Assembly: GCF_016863315.1 (NCBI RefSeq)
Contig: NZ_BOOQ01000023.1
Span: forward strand, 1 to 64,000
DNA: 64,000 nucleotides
Origin: Planotetraspora silvatica
Lineage (GTDB): Bacteria; Actinomycetota; Actinomycetes; Streptosporangiales; Streptosporangiaceae
Direction: 5' to 3'
Shown: in pieces, positions 23,581-33,653 of the stretch
Position numbering within the stretch: the first letter of the stretch is position 1
Layout: every line of letters starts with the position of its first letter
Position numbers and translations under genes: made by a program
The notes under the pieces: model-generated
Databases searched by the model: none
The model's input: the letters and a program-made list of their open reading frames with translations, nothing else
Told to the model about the DNA's origin: nothing

Positions 23581-24820
23581 GGCGCACCAACGGTACGCGA
23601 GCCGAGATGGCCGTGCCATGCCCCGGCTCGGACTCGATGTCGACGGTCCCGGCGATGCGTTCCGCGCGGGCGCGCATGCCGCCGAGGCCGAAGCCGCGGG
23701 CGGTCTCACGCCGGGGCAGCGCGTGCGGGTCGAAGCCGCGCCCGTCGTCGCGGACGTCCAGGCTGACCTCGTCGTCCATGTACGACAGGGTGACGCCGAC
23801 CCGTGTGGCGTCGGCGTGCCTGCCGGCGTTGGCGAGTGTCTCCTGGGCGATGCGGAGCACGGTGGCCTCGACCTCGTCGTGCAGCGCCTCGACGGTGCCG
23901 GTGACGGTGAACTCGGCCCGTACGCCCGTCGAGGCCGACCATGTCGCGACGATGTTCTTCAGTGCCTCGGGGAGCGTGTCGTGCTCCAGTGCTTCCGGGC
24001 CGAGGTCCTGGACCGAGCGGCGGGCCTCTCCCAGGCTGTGGCGTGCGAGGGCCGCGGCGCGCTCGACGTGGTCGCGGGCGACCGCGGGGTCGGCGCTGTC
24101 GGTGGCCGCCTGGAGCTGGGTGATGATGCCGGCCAGGCCCTGCGCGATGGTGTCGTGGATCTCGGCGGCCAGCCGCCGGCGTTCGTCGTTGACGCCCGCC
24201 TCGCGGGCCTGGACGAGCAGTTGGGCGTGCAGCCCGGCGTTCTCCTCCAGGGCCTGCTCAAGACGGGCGTTGGTGCGCTCCAGCTCCGTGATGGTGGCCG
24301 CCTTGGCGTTGGCGTTCTCAAGCTCTTTGGCCCCGAGCTTGCCGAAGAGGATGACGAGCGAGGCGTTGAGCAGGTAGAGCGCGCCGAAGGCGATCCACTG
24401 CAGGCCACTGGGAGGAGGCAGCCCGCCGGACTGGGAACCCGCCATGGTCACGGCCGTGGCGAGCAGCCCGACGCGTACTGCCCGGCGCGGCAACAGGCGG
24501 TCGGCGTCGAAGTACCCGACCACCGCGTACACGGCGAAGAACGGGTTCAGCCAGGTGAGCGCGAAGCTGAGCGCGAACCGGACCCAGTAGTAGGTCCCGC
24601 TCGCCAGGCCGCGGAGTGGCAGGCCCGGGCTGATCCTGCTCCAGGCCAGCTGCAGAGCGAAGGCCGCCGCGGTGAGCACAGCCGTCGGGTACATCTCACC
24701 GCGGGTCATCACCGCGTCGCCGGAGGCGAGCGCGATCAGCGCCCCCAGGCTCAGCAGGGCGTACGGTCCCCAACGGGAGTAGCTGGCCCACCACTCTTCG
24801 ATCACTCGGTCGCCTGACAC
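23573..24820 (-). CDS. NarL-type sensor histidine kinase
   Basis: A 415-aa membrane kinase: six or so hydrophobic segments in residues 15-165, a coiled-coil linker (ELENANAKAATITELERTNA), a HisKA_3 dimerisation helix with phospho-acceptor His in RRRLAAEIHDTIAQGL, and an HATPase domain with QETLANAGRHADAT (N box), RDDGRGFD and GFGLGGMRARAER. The GTG at 24820 has GGGAGA 12 nt upstream. It is the cognate kinase of the following response regulator. Confidence 0.93.
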   Translation of the reverse strand: MSGDRVIEEWWASYSRWGPYALLSLGALIALASGDAVMTRGEMYPTAVLTAAAFALQLAWSRISPGLPLRGLASGTYYWVRFALSFALTWLNPFFAVYAVVGYFDADRLLPRRAVRVGLLATAVTMAGSQSGGLPPPSGLQWIAFGALYLLNASLVILFGKLGAKELENANAKAATITELERTNARLEQALEENAGLHAQLLVQAREAGVNDERRRLAAEIHDTIAQGLAGIITQLQAATDSADPAVARDHVERAAALARHSLGEARRSVQDLGPEALEHDTLPEALKNIVATWSASTGVRAEFTVTGTVEALHDEVEATVLRIAQETLANAGRHADATRVGVTLSYMDDEVSLDVRDDGRGFDPHALPRRETARGFGLGGMRARAERIAGTVDIESEPGHGTAISARVPLVRHG

Positions 24821-24841
24821 GTCGTTCAGTCTCCCTTTTCG

Positions 24842-25582
24842 TCACTCCCAGCGGAACCAGCGTGCCGCGGCGGCGACCAGCACCACAGTCCACAGTGCCG
24901 TGACGCCGAGGTGCGACCAGCTGGGCCAGTCGCCCGCCGCCGCCTCGTTCAGCGCCTGCGAGGCGGCACCGAACGGGGTGAGCTCGACGATGCGCCGCAA
25001 GGTGTCCGGCATGACCTGGACCGGGAACCAGACGCCCGCCGTGAACATCGCCGGGAAGAAGACGGCCGTGCCGACGGCGGTAGTGATCTTCGTGGTGCGC
25101 GAGACCGCGGCGATCGTCGCGCCCGCCGCGAGCGCGCCGAGCGTGGCGAGGACCAGCGCCAGCGCGTAGCCGAAGAGCTGCTTGGGGAGCATCACGTCGT
25201 AGACGAGACGGCCCACGGCCATCGCGATGACCGCCGAGCACAGGGCGGCCGCGGCGTGCAGGACGATCTGCGTCGTCAGCAACGACACGGGCCGTACCGG
25301 AGTGGTCGACATGCGGCGCAGGATGCCGCGCTCCCGGTAGCCGGCGAGGACGGGCGGCATGGCCTGCAGCCCGGCCATGATCAGGGAGAGAAGCACGACG
25401 ATGGGGACGTACAGGTCGATGGTCCGCAGGCCTGCCATCGCCGGGTCGGGGTCCCGGAAGGACGGGATCAGGCCGAGGATCACCAGCAGCACCGTGGGGA
25501 AGGCGCCGATCCAGAACAGGCTTCCCGGCTCGCGGCTGAAGAGCCGTGCCTCGGACTTCAACACTGCGGTGGATGCGGACAT
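24842..25582 (-). CDS. ABC-2 type transporter permease
   Basis: A 246-aa permease with six predicted transmembrane segments and the ABC-2 pattern (REPGSLFWIGAFPTVLLVILGL at the front, ERGILRRMSTTPVRPVSLL in the cytoplasmic loop, GVWFPVQVMPDTLRRIVELTPF near the end). It pairs with the ATPase encoded 1 nt upstream. The family exports drugs, lipids or polysaccharides; with the adjacent two-component system a drug- or peptide-efflux role is likely. Confidence 0.92.
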   Translation of the reverse strand: MSASTAVLKSEARLFSREPGSLFWIGAFPTVLLVILGLIPSFRDPDPAMAGLRTIDLYVPIVVLLSLIMAGLQAMPPVLAGYRERGILRRMSTTPVRPVSLLTTQIVLHAAAALCSAVIAMAVGRLVYDVMLPKQLFGYALALVLATLGALAAGATIAAVSRTTKITTAVGTAVFFPAMFTAGVWFPVQVMPDTLRRIVELTPFGAASQALNEAAAGDWPSWSHLGVTALWTVVLVAAAARWFRWE

Positions 25583-25583
25583 G

Positions 25584-26576
25584 TCAGGCCTCCTGCTTGG
25601 TGAGATCCGCGGCGCGGCCCATCGTCGGGTCCGTCGGGTCCGTCGGGTCCGTCGGGTCCGTCGGGTCCGTCGGGTCCGTCGGGTCGGTCGTGAGGTCGAG
25701 GAACGCGTCGTCCAGCGTGGCGTCGGCGACGCGCAGCCGCTCGGCGGTGATCCGGTGCCGGGCGAGCAGTGAGATCACCGCGTTGACGGTCTCGTCGGTC
25801 CCGTTGATGACCAGGCGCCCGTCCTTCTGCTCCACGGACGCGACCGCGGGCAGCGCGGTGAGATCGGCGTCGTCGAGCGGCCGCGAGGGCGTGAACGAGA
25901 TGACGGTCGACGACGCGGTGCGGCTGATGAGACCCGTCGGGGTGTCCAGGGCGGCGACCCGGCCCGCGTTGATCACGGCGACGCGGTCGCACAGGTGCTG
26001 GGCCTCCTCCATGAAGTGGGTGACCAGCAGGACGGTCACACCCGAGTCTCGTACGTCCTCGATCAACTTCCAGGTGTCGCGGCGGGCGCGCGGGTCGAGA
26101 CCGGTGGTGAGCTCGTCGAGCACCACGATCCTGGGGTTGCCGATGAGGGCCAGCGCGATGAACAGCCGCTGCTTCTGGCCGCCGGAGAGCTTGCCGAAGC
26201 GGGTGGTGAGACGGTCGGTGAGGCCGAGCCGTTCGGCCAGGGATCCCCAGTCGGCCGGCTTCGGGTAGAAGGCGCTGTAGAGCTCCAGCGCCTCGCGTAC
26301 CGTGAGCTTCGCCTGCAGGTCGCTCTCCTGCAACTGCGCACCGAGGATCCTGGTCACCTGTGCGTGGTCGGAGACCGGGTGGAGACCGGCCACCTTGACG
26401 GTGCCGGCGTCAGGGACCCGCAGCCCCTCGACGCATTCGACGGTCGTCGTCTTGCCTGCGCCGTTCGGGCCGAGAATTCCGAAGATCTCACCTTCTTCCA
26501 CGGCGAAGGACACCCCGTCCACGACGGGTCTGCCCCCGTAGAACTTTCTGAGGCTGTTCACTTCGATAATCGCCAT
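25584..26576 (-). CDS. ABC transporter ATP-binding protein (drug-export type)
   Basis: A 330-aa ATPase: Walker A GPNGAGKTT, Q-loop GAQLQESDL, signature LSGGQKQRLFIALALIGNP, Walker B IVVLDELTTGLDP, H-loop VTHFMEEAQHL, and a DrrA-like C-terminal domain. The extreme C-terminus is unusual: seven DPT-type triplets encoded by a 9-bp repeat before MGRAADLTKQEA. The ATG at 26576 opens at MAIIEVNSLRKFYGG; the longer frame is not homologous. It heads the exporter/kinase/regulator operon. Confidence 0.92.
   Translation of the reverse strand: MAIIEVNSLRKFYGGRPVVDGVSFAVEEGEIFGILGPNGAGKTTTVECVEGLRVPDAGTVKVAGLHPVSDHAQVTRILGAQLQESDLQAKLTVREALELYSAFYPKPADWGSLAERLGLTDRLTTRFGKLSGGQKQRLFIALALIGNPRIVVLDELTTGLDPRARRDTWKLIEDVRDSGVTVLLVTHFMEEAQHLCDRVAVINAGRVAALDTPTGLISRTASSTVISFTPSRPLDDADLTALPAVASVEQKDGRLVINGTDETVNAVISLLARHRITAERLRVADATLDDAFLDLTTDPTDPTDPTDPTDPTDPTDPTMGRAADLTKQEA
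25624..25686. repeat. 9-bp tandem repeat, seven copies, inside the ABC ATPase gene
   Basis: GTCGGGTCC is repeated seven times (last copy one mismatch). Read on the minus strand it encodes a run of Asp-Pro-Thr near the ATPase C-terminus. Copy-number changes would alter length without shifting the frame. Confidence 0.9.
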
Positions 26577-26757
26577 GTTCCCGATGATCCCGGCGGGCGG
26601 CGCTCGAGTACATCGCCTATCACGTCGAGACCGCCTCATCCGATCGGTTGATACGGGCCTACGACCGAACCCGACCGCCCCGCCGCGAAAGGTTCTCATC
26701 GGGGACGAAAAGGGAACACGAGAAACGAATTCGAAATAGTCTGGCGGGGGCGATTCG

Positions 26758-27621
26758 ATGCCGTATTCTTCGCCGTTTCAGGGGTTTCGGCTGGCCTACG
26801 ACCGGTACGGTGCCGGCCGGCCTGTGGTTCTTCTCCATGGGTGGCCGGGAGACCGGACGGATTACGACGAGCTCATTCCGCTTCTGGCGGATCACGCCGA
26901 TCTCATCGTCCCGGATCTCCGTGGATTCGGGGAATCGGACAAGCATCCGGCCGATCCCGAGGATTTCTATTCCGGTGCGGGCCAGGCGGCGGGTGTCAGC
27001 GCGCTTCTCGACGAACTCGGCGTCACCGGCGCGGTGCTGGCCGGATACGACATCGGCAGTTTCATCGCGCAGACGACCGCCCGGAATCGCCCTGACCTGG
27101 TGCGCGCTCTGGTGGTGTCCCCGCCGCTCCCCGGCGCGGGCGAACGCGTTCTCGGCCTGACGGCGGTCAAGGAATTCTGGTACACGTCATTCCACCAACT
27201 GCCCCTCGCGGAGAATCTGATCGACGGTGATCCGGCCGCCGTGCGTTCTTACCTCGAGCATTTCTGGAACCATTGGTCCGGGCCGGGATACACAGTGGAC
27301 GATTCGCGAATCGACCATTTGACGGACGTCTACTCCGCGCCGGGAGCGTTCATCGCGTCGATCATGTGGTATCGCTCATCGGGAAATCCGGTCACGAGCT
27401 ATGCGCGGGAGGAGACGCCGGAGAGGAGCGACCGGCTCGCGACCCCCATCAAGGTTCTCTGGCAGGAACACGATCCGATCTTCCCCATCGCCTGGGCGGA
27501 CAGGCTCGACGATTTCTTCACCGATCATCGCTTCGAGTCGCTGCCGGGCGTCGGCCATTTCACCCCGCTGGAGGCGGCCGGCGGATTCGCCGCCGCGATC
27601 AGGGAGTTCCTCGCCGGCTGA
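26758..27621 (+). CDS. Alpha/beta hydrolase, epoxide hydrolase-like
   Basis: A 287-aa alpha/beta hydrolase. HGWPGD is the oxyanion HGxP motif, and the nucleophile elbow is AGYDIGS, so the nucleophile is Asp as in epoxide hydrolases and haloalkane dehalogenases rather than Ser. Acid and base follow in WQEHDPIFP and GVGHFTPLEA. The substrate is unknown. It is transcribed divergently from the ABC exporter operon; the 181-bp spacer (26577-26757) is AT-rich by local standards and should hold both promoters. Confidence 0.9.
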   Translation: MPYSSPFQGFRLAYDRYGAGRPVVLLHGWPGDRTDYDELIPLLADHADLIVPDLRGFGESDKHPADPEDFYSGAGQAAGVSALLDELGVTGAVLAGYDIGSFIAQTTARNRPDLVRALVVSPPLPGAGERVLGLTAVKEFWYTSFHQLPLAENLIDGDPAAVRSYLEHFWNHWSGPGYTVDDSRIDHLTDVYSAPGAFIASIMWYRSSGNPVTSYAREETPERSDRLATPIKVLWQEHDPIFPIAWADRLDDFFTDHRFESLPGVGHFTPLEAAGGFAAAIREFLAG

Positions 27622-27801
27622 ACAAGACCTGCCCACCGGGCGGATGCAGAGTCGCCGCGGGTGACGTGCGGGGCCGTCGGCGTACGTGGCGACTTGACTG
27701 CATTCGCAACAGGCTTGTAACGCTCGGGGGTTGACCTCGGCCGAAGGTGCGTAGATAACTGTCCCGGGGGGGTCCAGCACACCCGATCCTTGGAGCGGTC
27801 G

Positions 27802-30618
27802 ATGAGCAGCGTGCCCTCCCCCGCACTGGTCGGACGCATCTCCGAGCTGCGGATCCTGACCGATGCCATGACCCACCCTCCGGCGGCCGTGCTGGTGGAG
27901 GGCGAGGCGGGCATCGGGAAGACCCGGCTCGTCCGTGCCGCGCTCGGCCGGCTCCCCGCAGGTGACAGAGCCGTGCTCCTCGGTTACTGCCATCAGATCC
28001 GCGAACCCTTCCCGTACGGGCCCGTCTTCGAGGCGCTGCGCGACGTCGCGGGCCGGTTGCCCTCGGCCCAGGCGCTCAACCCGGTGACCGGGGCGCTCCG
28101 CGGCCACCTTCCCGAACTGGCCGACGTGTTGCCGCCCTCCCCACAACCCCTGGACGACCCGCGGGCCGAACGGCACCGGCTCTTCCGCGCGATACGGGCG
28201 CTGCTGGGCGCCGTCGGGGCGGCCGTACTGGTCATCGAAGACCTGCACTGGGCCGACGACGGCACCCGCGATCTGCTGAGATTCCTGACCGGGCAGCCGC
28301 CCGAGGGGCTGGCGGTCGTGGCGACGCACCGGCGGGAGAGCCAGGGCACGGCCCGCTCGCCCCTGGGACGCGCCTACCGGCACCAGCCGGACACGACCAG
28401 CGTGGTGGTGTCGCTCGCCCCTCTGGACATGACCGATGTCGGGAACCTCGCCTGCGCACTGCTGGACCGCCCCGACCTGCCGCACGAGTTCGTCGCCCGC
28501 CTGCACGAACGCACGGCGGGCATCCCGTTCGTGGTCGAGGAGATGGTCAGGTCCCTGCCCGACGCGGAGGAGCCCGACGCCCTCGACCGCGTCGGGGTTC
28601 CGCTGCTTCTGCGCGAGGCGATGGCCGAGCGGATGGCGGGACTGTCCGCCGCCGCGGCGGGTGCCGTCCAGGCGTCGGCGGTCCTCCGGCTCCCCGCGGG
28701 CGAGCAGCTGATCACCGCGGTCGCCGGTCATTCCGCCGGACTGGGCGAGGCGCTGCGGGCGGGAGTCCTGCACGAGCATCCCGGCGGCCGGTACGGCTTT
28801 CGCCACGCGCTCGCACAGCAGGCCGTGTACGACGCCATCCCCGGCCCCGATCGCCGTTCGGCGCACGAGCGCGCGATGACCGCCCTCGGCGCCATGGACT
28901 CGCCGCCGCTGGTGCAGCTCGCGTTCCACGCCCGGCAGGCCGAGGACACCGAGGCCTGGTTGCGCCACGGAGCGGCCGCGGCCAGGCACGCCGCCGCGCT
29001 CGGCGACACCGCGCTCGCCGTCGAGGTCATCGAGGGCATGCTCGGCGATCCGGACCTGCCCGCGTCCCACCGGGTGCCCCTCGCGCTGATGCTGAGCCGC
29101 TTCGCGGCCACCGGACTGTCCCACCAGCGGGTGGTGCGGCTGCTGCGGCACGTCCTGCGCGACGACTTCCTGTCCCGCGACGCCCGCGGCGAGGTGCGGC
29201 TCAACCTCGGAGTGGTGCTGTCCAACCAGGCGGGGGACACCGCCGCCGGACGTGCGGAGATCATGGTCGCCCTCGACGAGCTGAGCGAACGGCCGACGCT
29301 CGCCGCCCGCGGCTGGGCGTTGCTCGCCATGCCGGCGTGGGGGACCGAGTCGCTCGCGACGCACGAGGAGTGGATGTCACGCGCGGAGGCGCTCGTCGCC
29401 ACGGCCGACAGCCCCGAGCTCGCGGCGGCGGTGCTGGCCAACCGTGCCTCCTTCGAGATGCGGATCGGTTCGCCCCGCGCGTTCGCCGTGGCCGCCACGC
29501 TGCCCGTCGCCGACGCCCGCACGGCCGTACGGCGGCAGGTCGCGCGCGCCTACTGCAACATCCACGACTCGCTGATCACCCTGGGCCTGTACGCCGAGGC
29601 CGCACGGTTCGCGCAGGAGGGCAGGCGGCTCGCCGTGGAGACGGGCGCGCAGTACCCGGCCTACCTCCTCGACGTGTCGGCGATCCGCGGAGACTGGCTG
29701 ACCGGGAGGTGGGACGGTCTGCGCGACCGGGCCGCGTCCCTGGGGGAGCTGGCCACAGAGACCCCGCTGATCGCGGTGGACGTCTGGCTGGTGCTGGGCC
29801 TGCTCGCCCTGGCGAGGGGCGAATGGGACGAGGCGACCGAGCACTTCCACACCGCCGGGCTCGACGCGCCCGACGCCCGGTACGTGCCGATCGTGACGGC
29901 CGCCTCCGGAGGGCTCATCGACCTGCGCCTCGCCCGTGGCGAGTTCGACGCCGCACTCGCGGAGGCCGAGGCCGCCGTCGCGCGGTTGCGCCGCAAGGGC
30001 GTCTGGGTCTGGGGCGCCTACCTGGTCCCCTCCGCCGTGACCGCGTTCGCCTGCGCCGGACGTGTGAAGGCGGCGGCGGATCTGGTCGCCGAATACGCCC
30101 ACGGGATCGCGGGCAGGGTCGCGCCCGCCGCGCACGCCGCCCTTCACATGGCCCGTGGCGCGCTCGCCGCCGCGGAACGCAGGCACGGCGACGCCGCCGG
30201 CTGCTACGCGCGTGCTCAGCAGGCCTACGCCGTCCTGCCCCAGCCGTACGCGGCGGCGCGCGCGGGCGAAGGCGAGGCGCGTGCCAGGCTGGCACTCGGG
30301 GACGGCGGCGCCGCGGCGGCCATCATGGAGTTGGCGGAGCGGTTCGCCCGGCTCGGCGCGACGCATGACGCCGCCCGCTGCAGGCGTGCGCTGAGGGACA
30401 TCGGCGCCGAGGTCCCGCTCCCGCGCGGCAGGAGGGGGAACGCCGGCGCCCTCTCCGAGCGGGAGAAGGAAGTGGCCAGGCTCGTCGCGCTCGGCCGTAC
30501 CAACAGGGAGATCGCCGATGTGCTCTTCCTGTCGACGCGCACGGTGGAGAGCCACGTGGCCACCGTGCTGCGCAAGCTCGGTCTACGTTCGCGGACGCAG
30601 GTCGCCCCGCCCGCATGA
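27802..30618 (+). CDS. Large ATP-binding LuxR-family (LAL) regulator
   Basis: A 938-aa STAND-type regulator. The AAA domain near the N-terminus has Walker [10 protein letters not shown] and Walker [15 protein letters not shown]. The middle is TPR-like helical repeats (about 350-830). The C-terminus holds a LuxR helix-turn-helix ([44 protein letters not shown]). LAL proteins are often cluster-situated activators. The ATG at 27802 is used because GGAG lies 6 nt before it. The protein ends at RTQVAPPA, shorter than the usual HTH ending, and the stop codon is the first TGA of a 13-bp repeat series. Confidence 0.92.
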   Translation: MSSVPSPALVGRISELRILTDAMTHPPAAVLVEGEAGIGKTRLVRAALGRLPAGDRAVLLGYCHQIREPFPYGPVFEALRDVAGRLPSAQALNPVTGALRGHLPELADVLPPSPQPLDDPRAERHRLFRAIRALLGAVGAAVLVIEDLHWADDGTRDLLRFLTGQPPEGLAVVATHRRESQGTARSPLGRAYRHQPDTTSVVVSLAPLDMTDVGNLACALLDRPDLPHEFVARLHERTAGIPFVVEEMVRSLPDAEEPDALDRVGVPLLLREAMAERMAGLSAAAAGAVQASAVLRLPAGEQLITAVAGHSAGLGEALRAGVLHEHPGGRYGFRHALAQQAVYDAIPGPDRRSAHERAMTALGAMDSPPLVQLAFHARQAEDTEAWLRHGAAAARHAAALGDTALAVEVIEGMLGDPDLPASHRVPLALMLSRFAATGLSHQRVVRLLRHVLRDDFLSRDARGEVRLNLGVVLSNQAGDTAAGRAEIMVALDELSERPTLAARGWALLAMPAWGTESLATHEEWMSRAEALVATADSPELAAAVLANRASFEMRIGSPRAFAVAATLPVADARTAVRRQVARAYCNIHDSLITLGLYAEAARFAQEGRRLAVETGAQYPAYLLDVSAIRGDWLTGRWDGLRDRAASLGELATETPLIAVDVWLVLGLLALARGEWDEATEHFHTAGLDAPDARYVPIVTAASGGLIDLRLARGEFDAALAEAEAAVARLRRKGVWVWGAYLVPSAVTAFACAGRVKAAADLVAEYAHGIAGRVAPAAHAALHMARGALAAAERRHGDAAGCYARAQQAYAVLPQPYAAARAGEGEARARLALGDGGAAAAIMELAERFARLGATHDAARCRRALRDIGAEVPLPRGRRGNAGALSEREKEVARLVALGRTNREIADVLFLSTRTVESHVATVLRKLGLRSRTQVAPPA

Positions 30619-30673
30619 ACGGTGCGCTTGAACGGCGCGCTTGAACGGTGCACATAACGGCGCGCATGAATGG
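30616..30673. repeat. 13-bp tandem repeat series beginning at the LAL stop codon
   Basis: Units TGAACGGYGCGCW run head to tail from the stop codon of the LAL gene (30616) for four to five increasingly degenerate copies, ending near 30673. The first unit supplies the stop codon itself. Confidence 0.7.
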
Positions 30674-30735
30674 CCTTGAACTGCTGATCGGCTCCTGGAA
30701 CCGTCCTCGGGTCGAAGCGGCCCGGCATGGCGAAA

Positions 30736-30760
30736 CCCCCGGGACGGGTGGTCCCGGGGG
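30736..30760. terminator. Hairpin terminator between convergent genes
   Basis: CCCCCGGGAC and GTCCCGGGGG form a 10-bp GC stem around a GGGTG loop. On the minus strand it is followed by TTTC, so it can terminate the protease transcript; it also follows the LAL gene on the plus strand. Confidence 0.75.
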
Positions 30761-30853
30761 CCTGGCGCCGTTCTGTCGGCGCCGTTTCGCAGCGCCGTTC
30801 TGTCAGCGCGGTTCTGCCGATACCGATCTGTCCGTGCGGTTCTGTCGGCCGCG

Positions 30854-33070
30854 CTAGACGGTGATGCTCCAGGTGTCGAGGACACCGGTGTCGAGGCGGT
30901 ACTCGTCGGTCACCTCGAGGACCCACTGTCCGGACGCCTGCTGTGAGACAGGCGCCGAGTAGGTCCTGGTGCCGTACTGCGTGCAGCTGGAGCCGCCGCT
31001 GGTGTCGAGCGTGTAGTACGTGCCGTTCGGGCCGCGGAGCCGGATCCGCAGGTCCTCGGCGCAGGTGTGCGAGATGGTCACGCTCACCCGGACCGGGGAG
31101 ACCGCGGTGCCCGTCGCCGTGGACGTGACCGGGCTGGTGATGGTCGTGAGGTCATTGATCGTGAAGTCGGTTCCGTTGGTGAACGTCCTGGCGCCGCCGG
31201 AGCCCTGCACGGTCAGCGAGAACGCCGCGGTGTGAGTGCCGGTCGATCCGGAACCCGTGACGGTGACGGTGTAGGTCCCCGCGGGCGTCGACGTGCCGGT
31301 GCTGATCCTCAGGGTGGAGGAGGCTCCCGACGTCACCGACGTGGGGGTGAAGGTCGCCGTGGCTCCCGAGGGGAGGCCGGAGGCGCTGAAGGAGACCGTC
31401 TGCGCGCTGCCCGCGGTGGTCTGCGTGCCGACGGTGGCGGTGGCCGCCCCGCCGGGCGCCACGGAGCCGGACGTCGGGTTCAGCGACAGGGAGAAGTCGT
31501 TGCTCGACGAACTGCAGGTGGGCTCGCCCGACTGCGTCGGGACGCTGACCGCGTTCCAGGCCGCCTTGGTGGCGGCGCACTCGGGGCTGCTCGCGCCGTA
31601 CAGTTCGACCGCCGCGGCGAGGGACGCCGACCTGACGTTGGCGTACTTCCAGGTCGAGGTCTTGCGCTGCAGGGCGCCCATGTAGATCTTGCCGGCCTTC
31701 TGGATGGAGATGCCGGTGACCGACGAGGGGCCGCCCGAGCAGATCGGGCTGTTCGGCTTGCCGCCGCCGGGGGAGGAGCCCTCGGCGAGCAGGTAGAACC
31801 AGTGGTTCAGCGGACCGGCCGCGGAGTGCACCTCGGTGGAGGGGATCGACGTCGACCAGCAGTTGGGGTCACCGGCGAGCGACGGGTTGTACATGTACCG
31901 GATCGGCCCGTCGCCGACCAGGTCGACCTCCTCGCCCACCTGGTAGTCCGGGGGGTCGTTCGGGTTGTTGGCGTAGGCCTCGGTGAGCGCGCCGAAGACG
32001 TCGCCCGTTGCCTCGTTCAGGCCGCCATTCTCGTTGCCCGATCCCGCACCGCCCGGTGTGGTCTGGAAGATGGCGTGGCCGAACTCGTGCGCCACCACGT
32101 CGATCTGCGTGGCCTGGCGGGCGTTGTCCTGCGAGTGGCCGAAGTTGGTGTAGCTGCCGTTCCAGTATGCGTTGACGTCGGCCAGGCCCACGCGGGCGGG
32201 GAAGCCGCCGCCGTTGCCGTTGATGCCGTTGCGGCCGAGCCAGGAGCTCAGCATGTCCCATTCCCGCTGCACGGCGTAGAGCGTGTCCACGCAGGCGGTC
32301 TCCAGGTTGGTGCCCGAGCCGTTGCCCCACGCGTTGTCGGTTCCCGTGTAGGCCGAGCCGTTCTGGCCGCCGCAGCGCAGGCCGCTGCGGGTGGGATCGG
32401 TCATCGAGTACGACGTGCCGGAGCCGCTCGTGTCGAGGGTGACCTGGCCGTAGTAATAGCCGTTGCCGGTGCCCGCGCGCACCTCGTCGTAGCTGTCCGC
32501 GACCTCGCCCGTGCTCGCGTCGACGAAGACGTGCTGCTTGCTCGGCTTGCCGTCCGAGATGCCGGACACGAGGCTCTCCCACGCCAGTCGCGGCCCCGCG
32601 CCCCAGGCGAGGACCACCAGGCGCGGCGCGGCGCTGTCGTCGACCCGGGACAGTTTCGTCTTCGCCGCCTCCAGCGCCTGGTCGGCGGTGATCGTCGGAG
32701 AGGTCGTCACGGCCTTGGTGGTGGAGGCCGCCGCCGCGGTGTCGCGGACGTGCCCGCCGGAGTCGGTGACGACGACCGCGTCGCCGCCCACGACCGGCAG
32801 GCCCTTGTACGAGCGCTCGTAGGTGACGTAGTACATGCCGCCGCCGCTCGGAGTCACGGCGGTGCGGCGGTAGCTCTCGTCCGACCTCTTGCGCAGCTTG
32901 TCGAAGCCGCTCGCCACGGCCTGGTCGGCGGCGGCCGTCGCGAGTTGCCGGGGATCGGACAGGCGGGCGGTGCTCGCGGCCGGGGCCTTCGCCGCCGCGG
33001 GAGTGGTGGGTGCCGCAACGGCGACCGTGGCCAGGGCCGCGGTCACCGCGAGGAGGACTCTGCGCCTCAT
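30854..33070 (-). CDS. Secreted M4 (thermolysin-like) metalloprotease with P-domain
   Basis: A 738-aa preproprotein. A signal peptide (MRRRVLLAVTAALATVAVAA) is followed by an FTP/PepSY-type inhibitory propeptide to about residue 200. The catalytic domain has VAHEFGHAIF (HExxH zinc site), GGLNEATGDVFGA (third ligand Glu) and the late His segment around AAGPLNHWFYLLAEG. After it come an Ig-like domain (about 530-625) and a C-terminal proprotein-convertase P-domain (FTNGTDFTIND to DTWSITV). The ATG at 33070 follows AAGGAAGA. It would be secreted, self-processed and used to degrade external protein. Confidence 0.93.
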   Translation of the reverse strand: MRRRVLLAVTAALATVAVAAPTTPAAAKAPAASTARLSDPRQLATAAADQAVASGFDKLRKRSDESYRRTAVTPSGGGMYYVTYERSYKGLPVVGGDAVVVTDSGGHVRDTAAAASTTKAVTTSPTITADQALEAAKTKLSRVDDSAAPRLVVLAWGAGPRLAWESLVSGISDGKPSKQHVFVDASTGEVADSYDEVRAGTGNGYYYGQVTLDTSGSGTSYSMTDPTRSGLRCGGQNGSAYTGTDNAWGNGSGTNLETACVDTLYAVQREWDMLSSWLGRNGINGNGGGFPARVGLADVNAYWNGSYTNFGHSQDNARQATQIDVVAHEFGHAIFQTTPGGAGSGNENGGLNEATGDVFGALTEAYANNPNDPPDYQVGEEVDLVGDGPIRYMYNPSLAGDPNCWSTSIPSTEVHSAAGPLNHWFYLLAEGSSPGGGKPNSPICSGGPSSVTGISIQKAGKIYMGALQRKTSTWKYANVRSASLAAAVELYGASSPECAATKAAWNAVSVPTQSGEPTCSSSSNDFSLSLNPTSGSVAPGGAATATVGTQTTAGSAQTVSFSASGLPSGATATFTPTSVTSGASSTLRISTGTSTPAGTYTVTVTGSGSTGTHTAAFSLTVQGSGGARTFTNGTDFTINDLTTITSPVTSTATGTAVSPVRVSVTISHTCAEDLRIRLRGPNGTYYTLDTSGGSSCTQYGTRTYSAPVSQQASGQWVLEVTDEYRLDTGVLDTWSITV

Positions 33071-33653
33071 GGGCGTCTTCCTTTCTCTGCCTCCCACGCC
33101 GCGTTCCGCTTGTGAGCGGGCTCGGCGGGTCTCGCCGCCGGATGGCACCCGGCCGCGGACGGTGGGAGTCGGGGGGTGATGAGAGAAATGGACGGGGTTC
33201 TCGCCGGTGCCGGGCACGGCCGTCTCATCCGGCGGGCATGTCTCCCATGGCGGGAGCGGCGGCTACGGGGGCAGGCGGGGGGAGGTCACGGCACTCCTTC
33301 TGCGGAGGGGCCGGGCGAACCGGTCTGGGCGCGACGCTAGGTCCACTGCCAGGAGTTGAATATCCGTAGTGAGATCCGTATATATACGGAAAAAGTGTTG
33401 AACCAGCGTCAACCGCACGGCTCTGTCGTGAACGCGGCGCCCTGCGCAGCGAGAACGCCCCGAACCGCGCCTGCCGTTCTAGCGGCCGGGGCGTTCCGGT
33501 CACCCGGCCTTCGTGCCTCGATCCGGGGTCGGGGTGGATCTACAGTCGGCCGATCCGCCCTTGGCCTCCCCTTTGACCTGCATGTCAACGATCGAGGGGT
33601 GCTTGACCGGGCCCTTGGTAGCGTGACCGTTACCGTACGGAAAGGGGCCGCCG
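33071..33653. other. 583-bp intergenic region with a 16-bp palindrome and a structured segment
   Basis: No convincing gene. It contains the perfect palindrome TCCGTATATATACGGA (33375-33390), preceded by a further ATCCGTA copy at 33362, an AT-rich island unlike its surroundings and a likely operator/promoter for the protease. A long hairpin follows: GAACGCCCCG (33453-33462) pairs with CGGGGCGTTC (33487-33496) and CCGC/GCGG pair inside it. Confidence 0.6.

Noticed and set aside
27376-29364. A 662-codon open frame on the minus strand
   Set aside because: Antisense to the hydrolase and LAL regulator genes, with no recognisable domain.
31067-33115. A 682-codon open frame on the plus strand
   Set aside because: It lies wholly opposite the M4 protease gene, whose domains are clear; the translation is Arg/Gly/Val-rich without motifs.
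33225-33503. A 92-codon minus-strand frame in the protease upstream region
   Set aside because: Codon third positions become AT-rich in the middle (through the palindrome) and no ribosome site or family is evident.
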